Positions 35,921 to 45,282 of a DNA stretch of 64,000 nt are shown one piece after another (within the stretch, counting starts at the first letter, position 1; every line of letters starts with the position of its first letter). Source of the DNA: Rugamonas sp045984285 (lineage in GTDB: Bacteria > Pseudomonadota > Gammaproteobacteria > Burkholderiales > Burkholderiaceae_D); contig NZ_JBJQIK030000002.1 in the NCBI RefSeq assembly GCF_045984285.3, positions 372,001 to 436,000 of the forward strand, read 5' to 3'. A program made the position numbers and the translations under genes. Below the pieces are notes generated by a model. That model made no database searches. It was not told the origin of the DNA and worked only from the letters and a program-made list of their open reading frames with translations.

Positions 35921-37063
35921 TCAGGTCTTGAAGGGATTGCGTTCGTTCAGCTCATCCATGTAGCTGTCGATGCCGCCGCCTTCGCGCTGCAGGAAGCGTT
36001 CGATGGCGTCCGAGAAGGCGGGGTGGGCGAGCCAGTGGGCCGAATGGGTTTTGACGGGCAGGAAGCCGCGCGCCATCTTGTGTTCGCCCTGCGCGCCGCC
36101 CTCGAAGGTTTCGATGCCATTCGCGATGCAGAATTCGAGCGGCTGGTAATAGGCGGCCTCGAAGTGCAGGCAAGGCACATGTTCGATGGCGCCCCAATAG
36201 CGGCCGTACAGCGTGTGGTTGTTGTGAATGACGAGCGATGCGGCGATGCGTTCGCCGTTGCGCTCGGCGATCACCAGCAGGATATTCTGCGGCATGGCGG
36301 CGCCGATGCGGCGGAAGAAATCCAGGTTCAGATAGGGCGAGGAACGGTGCTCGGCATAGGTATTGCTGTAGCAGCGGTGGAAGAAGCGCCAGTCCGCGTC
36401 CGTGGCATCGGCGCCGCGCACCTGGCGCAGCATGACGCCGGCCTCCTGCACCTTGCGCCGCTCGGCGCGGATGTTCTTGCGCTTCTTGTGTTCGAGCGTG
36501 GCGAGGAAGGTATCGAAGTCCTGGTAGCCCTGGTTCAGCCAGTGGAACTGGATGCCGCTGCGGAGCAGGAAGCCCGCGTCTTCCAGCTGCTGCACCTGGT
36601 CCTCCGGCGGGAACAGGATATGGGTGGAGGACATGCCCGAAGCCTGCTGCTGTTCGATCAGGAAGGCAATCAGCTGCTGGCGGGCTTCATCGTCCGTGGC
36701 CATCAGGCGCGGGCCGGTGACGGGGGTGAAGGGGATGGCGGACAGCAGCTTGGGGTAGTACTCGACGCCGTTGCGGTGATAGGCATCGGCCCAGGCCCAG
36801 TCGAACACGTACTCGCCGTAGGAGTGCGCTTTCACATAAAGCGGCATGGCGGCGGCCAGCTTATCGTCCCGCCACAGCACGAGATACTGCGGCTGCCAGC
36901 CGGTATCGGCGCACGCGCTGCCCGATTCGTGCAGCGCATGCAAAAAGGCGTAAGACAGGAAGGGATTCGGTTCCCGCTCCGGCTCCTGCTTTGCCAGCAG
37001 CTGATCCCAAGCCTGCTGCCCCACCTCATCCAGCGAAGAAATAACACCCATACGATAATCCAT
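35921..37063 (-). CDS. DUF482/GNAT-type acyltransferase (FemAB-like fold)
   Basis: The 380-residue protein matches the DUF482 family (sometimes labelled peptidoglycan biosynthesis protein). NPFLSYAFLHALHESGSA, PLYVKAHSYGEYVFDWAWADAY, FHWLNQGYQDFDTFLATLEHKKRKNIRAERR and HLFEAA-type ends (LHFEAAYYQPLEFCI) are typical. It has tandem GNAT-like domains and an unknown acceptor. The start at 37063 has AAGG upstream. The gap to nadE holds repeat copy B. Confidence 0.85.
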   Translation of the reverse strand: MDYRMGVISSLDEVGQQAWDQLLAKQEPEREPNPFLSYAFLHALHESGSACADTGWQPQYLVLWRDDKLAAAMPLYVKAHSYGEYVFDWAWADAYHRNGVEYYPKLLSAIPFTPVTGPRLMATDDEARQQLIAFLIEQQQASGMSSTHILFPPEDQVQQLEDAGFLLRSGIQFHWLNQGYQDFDTFLATLEHKKRKNIRAERRKVQEAGVMLRQVRGADATDADWRFFHRCYSNTYAEHRSSPYLNLDFFRRIGAAMPQNILLVIAERNGERIAASLVIHNNHTLYGRYWGAIEHVPCLHFEAAYYQPLEFCIANGIETFEGGAQGEHKMARGFLPVKTHSAHWLAHPAFSDAIERFLQREGGGIDSYMDELNERNPFKT

Positions 37064-37094
37064 CGCCTTATTGTATCGAACAACGGCCCAGCCC

Positions 37095-37190
37095 GTGTCC
37101 ACCATGGGGTCAGACCCGAAAGTGGACACGGGCTCATGCAGTACATGGTTGAGGTCGTGTCCACTTTCGGGTCTGACCCTAGGTGGACAC
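37095..37190. repeat. Paired inverted intergenic element, copy B
   Basis: Arms at 37095-37129 and 37157-37190 are bounded by GTGTCCAC and GTGGACAC. Their cores are GGGGTCAGACCCG and CGGGTCTGACCC. The outer octamers are the same as in copy A, but the core differs slightly. It sits between the divergent DUF482 and nadE genes. Confidence 0.8.
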
Positions 37191-37269
37191 GAACTCAGCC
37201 ATACGGTGATCGGCGGTGATGGGGGCTCAATGTTAGAATCTTGACTATTCCGTCTGGATTCCGATTGCC

Positions 37270-39324
37270 ATGCCTCGTCCTTTCCATAATTTGTATTCGC
37301 ATGATTTCGTTCGGCTGAGTGTCGCGGTGCCGCGCTGCCGGGTGGCGGATCCGGCTTATAACGCTGAGCAGACCATCAGGCTGGCGGAACAGGCGGCGCA
37401 GGAGGGGGCGGTGCTGGTGGCGTTCCCCGAGCTGGGATTGTCGGCCTATTCGAACGATGACCTGTTCCACCAGCGTAGCCTGCTGGATGCCACGCTGGAT
37501 GCGCTGCAGCAGGTGGTGAAGGCCTCGCGCCGCATTCCTGTAACCATGATCGTGGGCGCCCCGCTGCGCGTCGATCACCGCCTGTTCAATTGCGCGGTTG
37601 TGGTGGCCGACGGCGCGATCCTCGGTGTGGTGCCGAAGATCTACCTGCCGAACTATAACGAGTTCTATGAGGTGCGCCAGTTCAGCTCCGCCGATGATGC
37701 GATTTCTTCCGAGATCGACCTGCTGGGCCAGCGCGTGCCCTTCGGCGCGGACCTGCTGTTCCAGGCATCGAACCAGCCGCTGCTCAAATTCCATGCCGAG
37801 ATCTGCGAGGATGTGTGGGTGCCGATTCCGCCGTCGTCCTTCGCCTCGCTGGCCGGGGCGACGGTGCTGGTGAATCTGTCGGCTTCCAATATCGTGGTCG
37901 GCAAATCCGATTATCGCCACCAGCTGGTGGGGCAGCAGTCGGCGCGCTGCATGGCGGCCTACCTGTATTCCTCGGCCGGCCGGGGCGAGTCGAGCACCGA
38001 CCTGGCGTGGGACGGGCAAGCCATCATCTACGAAAACGGCGAGCTGCTGGCCGAGACCGAGCGCTTCCACGACGACTCGCACATGATCTTTGCGGACGTT
38101 GACCTGGAGCGCCTGTCGCGCGACCGCATGCGCACTAATACCTTCGGCCAGTCGATGCGCCGTCACCGCGACGAGATCGCGAAATTCCGCACCGTGAGCT
38201 ACGAAGTGCAGCTGCCGTCGCAGGATGTGCTGCCATTGCGCCGTACGGTGGCGCGCTATCCTTACGTGCCCGCGAATCCTGCACTGCGCGACAAGCGCTG
38301 CAACGAGGTCTATAACATCCAGGTGCAGGCCCTGATCCAGCGGCTGTCTTCCTCGGGCGTGAAGAAGGTGGTGATCGGCATCAGCGGCGGCCTCGATTCC
38401 ACGCATGCGCTGCTGGTGTGCGCGAAGGCGATGGACCGCCTCGGCCTGCCGCGCACCAATATCCTCGCCTACACGATGCCGGGCTTTGCCACCAGCGAGC
38501 GCACCCTGAAACAGGCGAGGGCGCTGATGGAATTCGTGGGCTGCACGGCGAGGGAAATCGATATCCGTCCAAGCTGCAGGCAGATGCTGGAAGATATCGG
38601 CCATCCCTATGCGGAAGGCAAGGAGGAATACGACGTCACCTTCGAGAACGTACAGGCGGGCGAACGCACCAGCCACCTGTTCCGCCTGGCGAACCATAAC
38701 CACGGCATCGTGATCGGCACCGGCGACCTGAGCGAGCTGGCGCTGGGCTGGTGCACCTTCGGCGTAGGCGACCATATGGCGCACTACAATGTGAACGCCA
38801 GCGTGCCGAAGACGCTGATCACGCACCTGGTGCGCTGGGTCGCCGAGAGCAAGCAGTTCGGCGAGGCCGACTCGCAGGTACTGCTGGATGTGGTGAACAC
38901 GGAGATCAGTCCCGAACTGGTGCCGGGCAAGAAGGACGACAAAGCTCCCGCGCAGAGCACGCAGAGCATCATCGGCCCTTATGAGCTGCAGGATTTCAAT
39001 ATCTACTACACGCTGCGTTTCGGCTTCGCGCCGACCAAGATCGCCTTCCTCGAACATCACGCATGGAAGGACCGCAGCGCCGGCGCCTGGCCGGAAGACG
39101 CGCACGTGGTGCGCAATGAATACACGCTGAAGGACATCAAGCACAACCTGGGCATCTTCCTCCACCGATTCTTCAAGACCAGCCAGTTCAAGCGCTCCAC
39201 GGTGCCAAATGCGCCGAAGGTAGGCTCTGGCGGTTCGCTGTCCCCACGAGGTGACTGGCGCGCGCCGAGCGACTCGGAATCGGTGGTGTGGATGGAAGAC
39301 CTCAAGTCCGTGCCGGATGCCTGA
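37270..39324 (+). CDS. nadE: Glutamine-dependent NAD+ synthase
   Basis: The 684-residue enzyme makes NAD+ from deamido-NAD+, ATP and glutamine. The N-terminal nitrilase-type glutaminase domain holds the catalytic cysteine in HAEICEDVWVP (about residue 179). The C-terminal synthetase has the PP-loop GISGGLDSTHA (about 374) and GTGDLSELALGWCTFGVGDH. Length fits the long bacterial form. The PII gene follows 28 bases downstream, a common pairing in Burkholderiales. Confidence 0.96.
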   Translation: MPRPFHNLYSHDFVRLSVAVPRCRVADPAYNAEQTIRLAEQAAQEGAVLVAFPELGLSAYSNDDLFHQRSLLDATLDALQQVVKASRRIPVTMIVGAPLRVDHRLFNCAVVVADGAILGVVPKIYLPNYNEFYEVRQFSSADDAISSEIDLLGQRVPFGADLLFQASNQPLLKFHAEICEDVWVPIPPSSFASLAGATVLVNLSASNIVVGKSDYRHQLVGQQSARCMAAYLYSSAGRGESSTDLAWDGQAIIYENGELLAETERFHDDSHMIFADVDLERLSRDRMRTNTFGQSMRRHRDEIAKFRTVSYEVQLPSQDVLPLRRTVARYPYVPANPALRDKRCNEVYNIQVQALIQRLSSSGVKKVVIGISGGLDSTHALLVCAKAMDRLGLPRTNILAYTMPGFATSERTLKQARALMEFVGCTAREIDIRPSCRQMLEDIGHPYAEGKEEYDVTFENVQAGERTSHLFRLANHNHGIVIGTGDLSELALGWCTFGVGDHMAHYNVNASVPKTLITHLVRWVAESKQFGEADSQVLLDVVNTEISPELVPGKKDDKAPAQSTQSIIGPYELQDFNIYYTLRFGFAPTKIAFLEHHAWKDRSAGAWPEDAHVVRNEYTLKDIKHNLGIFLHRFFKTSQFKRSTVPNAPKVGSGGSLSPRGDWRAPSDSESVVWMEDLKSVPDA

Positions 39325-39352
39325 TCATAGAAACCGCAATAAGGAGAATGCC

Positions 39353-39691
39353 ATGAAACAGATTACCGCCATCATCAAGCCCTTCAAACTGGACGAAGTG
39401 CGCGAAGCGCTGGCCGACGTGAACGTCACCGGCCTGACTGTGACCGAAGTGAAGGGCTTCGGCCGCCAGAAGGGCCATACGGAGCTGTACCGCGGCGCGG
39501 AATACGTGGTCGATTTTCTGCCGAAAGTGAAAGTGGAAGTGGTGGTGGATGACGGCGTGGCCGAAACCGTGGTCGATGCCATCATCAAGGCTGCCCGTAC
39601 CGGCAAGATCGGTGACGGCAAGATCTTCGTGCAGAACGTGGAGCAGGTGGTGCGTATCCGCACCGGCGAAACGGGCGCGGACGCAGTTTAA
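39353..39691 (+). CDS. glnB: Nitrogen regulatory protein PII
   Basis: The 112-residue protein is a PII signal transducer sensing ATP/ADP and 2-oxoglutarate. It carries the T-loop RGAEYVVDFLPKVK with uridylylation site Y51 and the C-loop IFVQNVEQVVRIRTGE. GlnB and GlnK cannot be separated with certainty; the nadE neighbour and lack of amtB suggest GlnB. AAGGAGAA precedes the ATG. Its stop overlaps that of the convergent UPF0126 gene as TTAA. Confidence 0.93.
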   Translation: MKQITAIIKPFKLDEVREALADVNVTGLTVTEVKGFGRQKGHTELYRGAEYVVDFLPKVKVEVVVDDGVAETVVDAIIKAARTGKIGDGKIFVQNVEQVVRIRTGETGADAV

Positions 39692-40317
39692 AATCCCCGG
39701 CCTATCCGCAGGTCGAACTTCCATGTGAGCAGGCGCAGCACGGTGATCGTCGCTGCGCTGGACCACAGCGCCACGTCATCCGATACATCGGTGTATTGCA
39801 GGCCGATATATAGCCAGGCGCCGAAGAAGGCGCAGATGGCATAAGGTTTCCCGTCGCGGAACACCATCGGCACTTCGTTGCAGACGATATCGCGCAGCAC
39901 GCCGCCGAAAATCCCCGTAATCACACCCATCATCGATGCGATAAAGATCGGCATGTTCGCGGCCTGCGCCTGCGACACGCCGGCCACGGCGAACAGGCCA
40001 AGGCCGACGGCGTCCGCCACCACGATCAGGCGTTCGGAAACGATGTGGCGCAGGGTGCGGATCAGCGGGGCGGCGATCAGGGCCAGCACGAAGATCAGGA
40101 TCGCGTATTCCTGGTGATGGACCCAGAACAGGGGGCGGCGGTCCAGCAGGATATCGCGCAGCGTGCCGCCGCCGAAGGCGGTGATGAAGGCGACGGTGAA
40201 GACGCCCACGATATCCATCCGCTTGCGCCGCGCCTCAATAAACCCCGACAGCGCCCCGACCAGGATAGCGATCACCTCGATGATCGTAATCAGGGAAACC
40301 TGGGGAATATGCTTCAT
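39688..40317 (-). CDS. Trimeric intracellular cation channel family (UPF0126)
   Basis: The membrane protein has about seven transmembrane helices in two repeated halves. The family turn motifs GGGTLRDILLDRRPLFW and GGVLRDIVCNEVPMVF are present. UPF0126/YadS proteins share the TRIC channel fold; the transported ion or metabolite in bacteria is uncertain. I chose the ATG at 40317 (209 residues); a TTG at 40341 would add eight residues. Repeat copy C lies just upstream. Confidence 0.88.
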   Translation of the reverse strand: MKHIPQVSLITIIEVIAILVGALSGFIEARRKRMDIVGVFTVAFITAFGGGTLRDILLDRRPLFWVHHQEYAILIFVLALIAAPLIRTLRHIVSERLIVVADAVGLGLFAVAGVSQAQAANMPIFIASMMGVITGIFGGVLRDIVCNEVPMVFRDGKPYAICAFFGAWLYIGLQYTDVSDDVALWSSAATITVLRLLTWKFDLRIGRGF

Positions 40318-40364
40318 CGGCGCGGCTGGAAAAGTTGTCAATTCCAGCAGCTTAACAAATATTT

Positions 40365-40423
40365 CCTGAAAATTGGGGACAGACCCGGATTTTAGAAATC
40401 AGGGTCTGTCCCCAATTTTCAGG
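40365..40423. repeat. Paired inverted intergenic element, copy C
   Basis: A perfect 22-base inverted repeat: 40365-40386 (contains GGGGACAGACCC) and 40402-40423 (GGGTCTGTCCCC). Each half is bounded by short A/T repeats (AAAAT, ATTTT) in place of the octamers of copies A and B. It lies between the tandem smr-domain and UPF0126 genes, 9 bases past the Smr stop. Confidence 0.82.
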
Positions 40424-40432
40424 CAACTTTTT

Positions 40433-41122
40433 TTAGCGCTCGATGCGGAGGGCGGCGCGGAGGAGGATGAGGAGGGCGCCTTCGCCGCCCTCGGCTGCAT
40501 TGGCCTGGCTGAAAGCGATCACGCCGTCTGTCTGCACCAGCCAGCTGTGCACCATCGATTTCAGCACGGGTTCCTGGCCTTTCGAGCCGAAGCCGCGGCC
40601 GTGGATCACGACCACGCAGCGCTGGCCGCGCTGGTTGGCGCGGCGCAGGAAGGCGTCCAGCGCATTGCGCGCATCGTCGCGGCGCATGCCGTGCAGGTCG
40701 AGCTCGTCCTGCACCTGCCAGTAGCCCTTGCGCAGGCGCTTCATCACGTCATTGCCCACGCCCGGCGCCAGATAGTTCAGCGCGGGATCGTATTCCATGT
40801 AATGGTCGACGTCGAACTGGTCCGACAGCAGCGATTCGCGCAGCACGGCCGCGTCGTCCTCGGCTTGTTCGGCCGCCGTCAACGGTCCCTTGCGCTTGGC
40901 CGCCGGGAGCGGGCCAACCGTTTTCGGCGCCTGGTAGACGTAGCGGTCCGACTCGGGCAGCTTGGTGATGCCGCCCAGGCTGCTGCGGAACACGTTCGCC
41001 TCCGCCACAGCCTGTTTTTCTTTCCTGATGCGCTCCGCCTCGGCGGCGGCGCGCGCTTCGCCCTGTTCCTTGAGCTGCTTGCTCAGGATTTTCAGGTCGG
41101 CGAAGTCCTTCAGTCCAGCCAT
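40433..41122 (-). CDS. Smr-domain protein
   Basis: The 229-residue protein has an N-terminal charged coiled-coil (LKEQGEARAAAEAERIRKEK) and a C-terminal Smr domain (about 140-225) with LDLHGMRRDDARNALDAFL and VVVIHGRGFGSKG. Smr domains nick or cleave nucleic acid; stand-alone members are linked to repair or mRNA cleavage. It starts 3 bases after the trxB stop, so the two are cotranscribed. Confidence 0.9.
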   Translation of the reverse strand: MAGLKDFADLKILSKQLKEQGEARAAAEAERIRKEKQAVAEANVFRSSLGGITKLPESDRYVYQAPKTVGPLPAAKRKGPLTAAEQAEDDAAVLRESLLSDQFDVDHYMEYDPALNYLAPGVGNDVMKRLRKGYWQVQDELDLHGMRRDDARNALDAFLRRANQRGQRCVVVIHGRGFGSKGQEPVLKSMVHSWLVQTDGVIAFSQANAAEGGEGALLILLRAALRIER

Positions 41123-41125
41123 GGC

Positions 41126-42076
41126 TTATTCCTGCGCTTCCAGGTAGCGCTGCGCGTCCAGTGCGGCCATGCAGCCCGAACCGGCGCTGGTGATGGCCTG
41201 GCGGTAGATCTGGTCCTGCACGTCGCCCGCAGCGAACACACCGGGGATCGAGGTGGCCGTGGCATTGCCTTCGATGCCGGATTTGGTCTTCAGGTAGCCG
41301 TAGTGCATGTCCAGCTGGCCTTCGAAGATGCCGGTGTTCGGTTTGTGGCCGATGGCCACGAACAGGCCGTGCACGCTCAGCTCACTCTTCTGGCCGTCGT
41401 TCGACATCAGGGTCAGGCCGGTCACGCCGCTGTCGTCGCCCTTCACTTCGTGCAGGTTGTTGTTCAGTTTGAGCTCGATCTTGCCTTCGGCAACCTTGGC
41501 CATCAGGCGGTCCACCAGGATCGGTTCGGCGCGGAATTTGTCGCGGCGGTGGATCAGCGTCACTTTGTTGGCGATATTCGACAGGTAGAGCGCTTCCTCG
41601 ACAGCGGTGTTGCCGCCGCCGATCACGGCCACTTCCTGGCCACGGTAGAAGAAGCCGTCGCAGGTGGCGCAGGCGGACACGCCGCGGCCCATGAAGGCCT
41701 GCTCGGACTCCAGGCCCAGGTACTGGGCCGAGGCGCCGGTGGCGATGATCAGCGCGTCGCAGGTGTATTCATTGGCGTCGCCGATCAGGCGGAAGGGCTT
41801 CTCGTTCAGCTTGGCAGTATGGATATGGTCGAATACGATCTCGGTATTGAAACGTTCCGCGTGCTGCAGCAGGCGCTGCATCAGTTCCGGACCTTGCACG
41901 CCCAGCGGGTCGCCCGGCCAGTTTTCCACGTCGGTGGTGGTCATCAGCTGGCCGCCTTGCTCGACACCCGTTACCAGCATAGGCTTGAGGTTGGCGCGGG
42001 CGGCGTACACAGCGGCGCTGTAGCCGGCCGGGCCGGAGCCAAGAATCAGGACGCGGGCGTGTTTGGTAGTGGTCAT
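41126..42076 (-). CDS. trxB: Thioredoxin-disulfide reductase
   Basis: The 316-residue flavoenzyme reduces thioredoxin with NADPH. The FAD-binding motif GSGPAGYSAAVYAAR and the redox-active disulfide CATCD (C136, C139) are present, with NADPH motif GGGNTAVEEALYL. I chose the ATG at 42076 (MTTTKHARVLILGSG), 12 bases after a GAAGAAA stretch; the frame to 42151 adds unrelated residues. It diverges from ftsK across about 205 bases and is followed by the smr gene. Confidence 0.96.
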   Translation of the reverse strand: MTTTKHARVLILGSGPAGYSAAVYAARANLKPMLVTGVEQGGQLMTTTDVENWPGDPLGVQGPELMQRLLQHAERFNTEIVFDHIHTAKLNEKPFRLIGDANEYTCDALIIATGASAQYLGLESEQAFMGRGVSACATCDGFFYRGQEVAVIGGGNTAVEEALYLSNIANKVTLIHRRDKFRAEPILVDRLMAKVAEGKIELKLNNNLHEVKGDDSGVTGLTLMSNDGQKSELSVHGLFVAIGHKPNTGIFEGQLDMHYGYLKTKSGIEGNATATSIPGVFAAGDVQDQIYRQAITSAGSGCMAALDAQRYLEAQE

Positions 42077-42281
42077 GGCACGTTTCTTCAGTAAAAGTGG
42101 GTTTACACCGAAAATTGGGTCGTTGCGGCAAAGCACAAGGCATTCGCCCAAGCAAAGCGAGATTATAAGCGAAGCCCCGATTTCCCATGAATTGGGAGGC
42201 CGTTTTGCCCCTCTATGGCTTAGAATAGGCGCACACTATAAAATTCCCTATATGCAACATCCCGCCAGGGATCCGTAGCAC

Positions 42282-44639
42282 ATGAGCAAATCGAGCCAGC
42301 CGGCCACGTCGGCCTATACCCGTTCCACCACCGAGCGCGCACCGCTGCCGAACCGGCTGGTGCGCCTGCTGTCCGAAGCGCGCTGGTTCGCGCTGGCGGC
42401 CCTGTGCCTGTATTTCGTGCTGATCCTGCTGAGCTACGACAAGGCCGACCCCGGCTGGTCGCACGCGAATGTGGTGCCCAAGGTGGCTAACCTCGGTGGA
42501 CGCATGGGCGCGTGGACGTCGGACCTGTTCCTGTATATCTTCGGCTTTTCGGCCTGGTGGTTCTGTATTTACCTGATCCGCTTCGTCTGGCGCGGCTACC
42601 GCCGCCTGACCAACCGCTTCGTGCTGGAGAAGGAAGAGGATCCCGAACACAGCCATGAAGGCATCATCCGCCTGATCGGCTTCGCCTGCCTGCTGGTCGG
42701 CAGCATGGGCCTGGAATACCTGCGCATGTACACGCTGCATGTGGAACTGCCGCGCGCGCCGGGCGGGGTGCTGGGGCAGCTCATCGGCCACGGCATGCAC
42801 GTTGGCCTGGGCTTCACCGGCGCAACCCTGATGCTGCTGCTGCTGTTCGGCCTGGGCTTCAGCCTGTTCTTCCATGTGTCCTGGATGGCGGTGGCGGAGC
42901 GGATCGGCGAGCTCATCGAAACGGCCATCGACTGGGTGGTGCTGCGCTATGAGGACCGCGAGGACCGCCGCCAGGGCGAAGTGGCCATGGTGAAGCGCGA
43001 GGAGGTGGTGGTGAAGGAGCGCGAGAAGCATGTGGAGAAGCATCCCGTGGCCGCGCCGCCCGTCAAGATCGAGCCGCAGGTGGTCACTGTCGTCAAATCC
43101 GAGCGCGTGGAGAAGGAGAAGCAGGCCAGCCTGTTCCGCGACCTGGAAAACACCGACCTGCCGCCGCTGGCGCTGCTGGACGAGCCCCCGCCCGCGCAGG
43201 AAACCGTGGCTGTGGAAACGCTGGAGTTCACCAGCCGCCTGATCGAGAAGAAGCTGTCGGACTTTGGCGTGGAAGCCAAGGTGGTGGCGGCCTATCCCGG
43301 CCCGGTCGTTACGCGCTACGAGATCGAACCCGCCACCGGCGTGAAGGGCTCGCAGATCGTGAACCTGGCGCGCGACCTGGCGCGTTCGCTGTCGCTGACC
43401 TCGATCCGCGTGGTCGAAACCATTCCGGGCAAGAACTATATGGCGCTGGAGCTGCCGAATCCGAAGCGCCAGATCGTGCGCCTGTCGGAGATTGTCGGCT
43501 CCAAGGTCTATAACGACAATGCCTCGCCGCTGACCGTGGCGCTGGGCAAGGATATCGCGGGCAAGCCGGTGGTGGCCGACCTGGCCAAGATGCCGCACTT
43601 GCTGGTGGCGGGTACTACCGGTTCCGGCAAATCGGTGGGTATCAACGCCACCATCCTGTCCCTGCTGTACAAGTCCGATCCGCAGGACGTGCGCATGATC
43701 CTCATCGATCCGAAGATGCTGGAGATGTCGGTCTATGAAGGCATTCCGCACCTGCTGGCGCCGGTCGTCACCGATATGCGCCAGGCGGGCCACGCGCTGA
43801 ACTGGGCGGTGAACGAGATGGAGCGCCGCTACAAGCTGATGTCCAAGCTGGGCGTGCGTAACCTGGCGGGCTATAACGCGAAGATCGCGGAAGCTGCCAA
43901 GAAGGAAGAGCACATCCCGAATCCGTTCAGCATTACGCCGGATGCGCCGGAACCGCTGGAAAAGCTGCCAACTGTCGTCATCATCATCGATGAATTGGCC
44001 GACCTGATGATGGTCGTCGGCAAGAAAGTGGAAGAGTTGATTGCGCGTATTGCCCAGAAGGCACGTGCAGCAGGCCTGCACTTGATTCTGGCGACGCAGC
44101 GCCCATCTGTAGACGTGATTACCGGCCTGATCAAGGCCAATATTCCGACCCGTATTGCGTTCCAGGTTTCCTCGAAGATCGACTCGCGGACCATCCTGGA
44201 CCAGATGGGCGCGGAAACGCTGCTGGGCATGGGCGACATGCTGTACATGCCGCCCGGCACCGGCCTGCCGGTGCGTGTGCACGGCGCCTTTGTGTCGGAC
44301 GATGAGGTGCACCGCGTGGTGGCCCACCTGAAGGCGCAGGGCGAACCGAATTATATTGAAGGCATCCTCGAAGGCGGCACGCTGGAGGACGGCGGTGGCG
44401 GCGACGCCATGGCGGGCGAGGGCGGTGCGAGCGGCGAGGCGGATCCGATGTACGACCAGGCGGTGCAGGTGGTGCTCAAGAACCGCCGCGCATCGATCTC
44501 GCTGGTGCAGCGCCACTTGCGCATCGGCTACAACCGCGCGGCGCGCCTGCTGGAACAAATGGAACAGAGCGGCGTGGTATCGGCCATGCAGTCCAACGGC
44601 AACCGGGACATCCTGGTGCCCGCCGCCTCCGCAGAATAA
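42282..44639 (+). CDS. ftsK: DNA translocase FtsK
   Basis: The 785-residue protein moves chromosome termini through the division septum. It has four N-terminal transmembrane helices (about 37-200), a short Lys/Glu linker and a motor domain with Walker A GTTGSGKSVGIN (about 446). Walker B-like VVIIIDELADLMM follows, then the C-terminal gamma winged helix (SLVQRHLRIGYNRAARLLEQME). The linker is much shorter than in E. coli FtsK. lolA and rarA follow in the classical order. Confidence 0.96.
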   Translation: MSKSSQPATSAYTRSTTERAPLPNRLVRLLSEARWFALAALCLYFVLILLSYDKADPGWSHANVVPKVANLGGRMGAWTSDLFLYIFGFSAWWFCIYLIRFVWRGYRRLTNRFVLEKEEDPEHSHEGIIRLIGFACLLVGSMGLEYLRMYTLHVELPRAPGGVLGQLIGHGMHVGLGFTGATLMLLLLFGLGFSLFFHVSWMAVAERIGELIETAIDWVVLRYEDREDRRQGEVAMVKREEVVVKEREKHVEKHPVAAPPVKIEPQVVTVVKSERVEKEKQASLFRDLENTDLPPLALLDEPPPAQETVAVETLEFTSRLIEKKLSDFGVEAKVVAAYPGPVVTRYEIEPATGVKGSQIVNLARDLARSLSLTSIRVVETIPGKNYMALELPNPKRQIVRLSEIVGSKVYNDNASPLTVALGKDIAGKPVVADLAKMPHLLVAGTTGSGKSVGINATILSLLYKSDPQDVRMILIDPKMLEMSVYEGIPHLLAPVVTDMRQAGHALNWAVNEMERRYKLMSKLGVRNLAGYNAKIAEAAKKEEHIPNPFSITPDAPEPLEKLPTVVIIIDELADLMMVVGKKVEELIARIAQKARAAGLHLILATQRPSVDVITGLIKANIPTRIAFQVSSKIDSRTILDQMGAETLLGMGDMLYMPPGTGLPVRVHGAFVSDDEVHRVVAHLKAQGEPNYIEGILEGGTLEDGGGGDAMAGEGGASGEADPMYDQAVQVVLKNRRASISLVQRHLRIGYNRAARLLEQMEQSGVVSAMQSNGNRDILVPAASAE

Positions 44640-44647
44640 GGAACGTT

Positions 44648-45280
44648 ATGAAGCAATGGAAGATGATGGCCGCGCTTGCGGCGAGTTCGCTGTTGGTGTC
44701 GCTGAGCGTGCAGGCTGCGGCGCTGGACCAGTTCAAAACCTTTGCCGCGGGCACCAAGGCCGCGAAAGGCGAGTTCACGCAGAAGCAGGTCAAGACGGTC
44801 GATGGCGCCAGCAAAACCTCCAACTCCGCGTCGGGCACCTTTGTGTTCTCCCGTCCTGGCAAGTTCATCTGGTCGTATATGAAGCCTTACGAGCAGGTGC
44901 TGCAGGCCGACGGCGAGAAGCTTTATATCTACGACAAGGACCTGAATCAGGTAACGGTGAAGAAGCTGGGCGATGCGCTCGGTTCTTCGCCGGCAGCTAT
45001 CCTGTTCGGCAGCAATGACCTGGACAAGAATTTCACGCTGTCGGAGGCAGGTACGCGCGATGGCATGGAATGGCTGAAGGCCGTGCCGAAGACCAAGGAC
45101 AGCAGCTTCGAGCAGATCCTGATCGGCCTGCGCAACGGCCAGCCGGAAGCGATGGAGCTGAAAGACAACTTCGGCGCTACCTCGGTGCTCGCCTTCCAGA
45201 AATTTGAAAAGAATCCGGCGCTGAACGCGGGCTCTTTTAAATTCGTCATGCCAAAGGGCGCGGACGTCATCAATAATTAA
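44648..45280 (+). CDS. lolA: Outer-membrane lipoprotein carrier protein LolA
   Basis: The 210-residue periplasmic chaperone takes lipoproteins from LolCDE to the outer membrane. It has a signal peptide (SSLLVSLSVQAAA) and LolA core segments (GEFTQKQV, SGTFVFSRPGKFIWSYMKPYEQVLQADGEKLYIYDKDLNQVTV). It sits between ftsK (8 bases) and rarA (2 bases), the usual operon. Confidence 0.95.
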   Translation: MKQWKMMAALAASSLLVSLSVQAAALDQFKTFAAGTKAAKGEFTQKQVKTVDGASKTSNSASGTFVFSRPGKFIWSYMKPYEQVLQADGEKLYIYDKDLNQVTVKKLGDALGSSPAAILFGSNDLDKNFTLSEAGTRDGMEWLKAVPKTKDSSFEQILIGLRNGQPEAMELKDNFGATSVLAFQKFEKNPALNAGSFKFVMPKGADVINN

Positions 45281-45282
45281 GC

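Noticed and set aside
35420..37219. 599-residue forward frame across the regulator and DUF482 genes
   Set aside because: Lies opposite two well-supported reverse-strand genes and shows no domain.
42213..44558. 781-residue open frame opposite ftsK
   Set aside because: Antisense shadow of an intact conserved gene.
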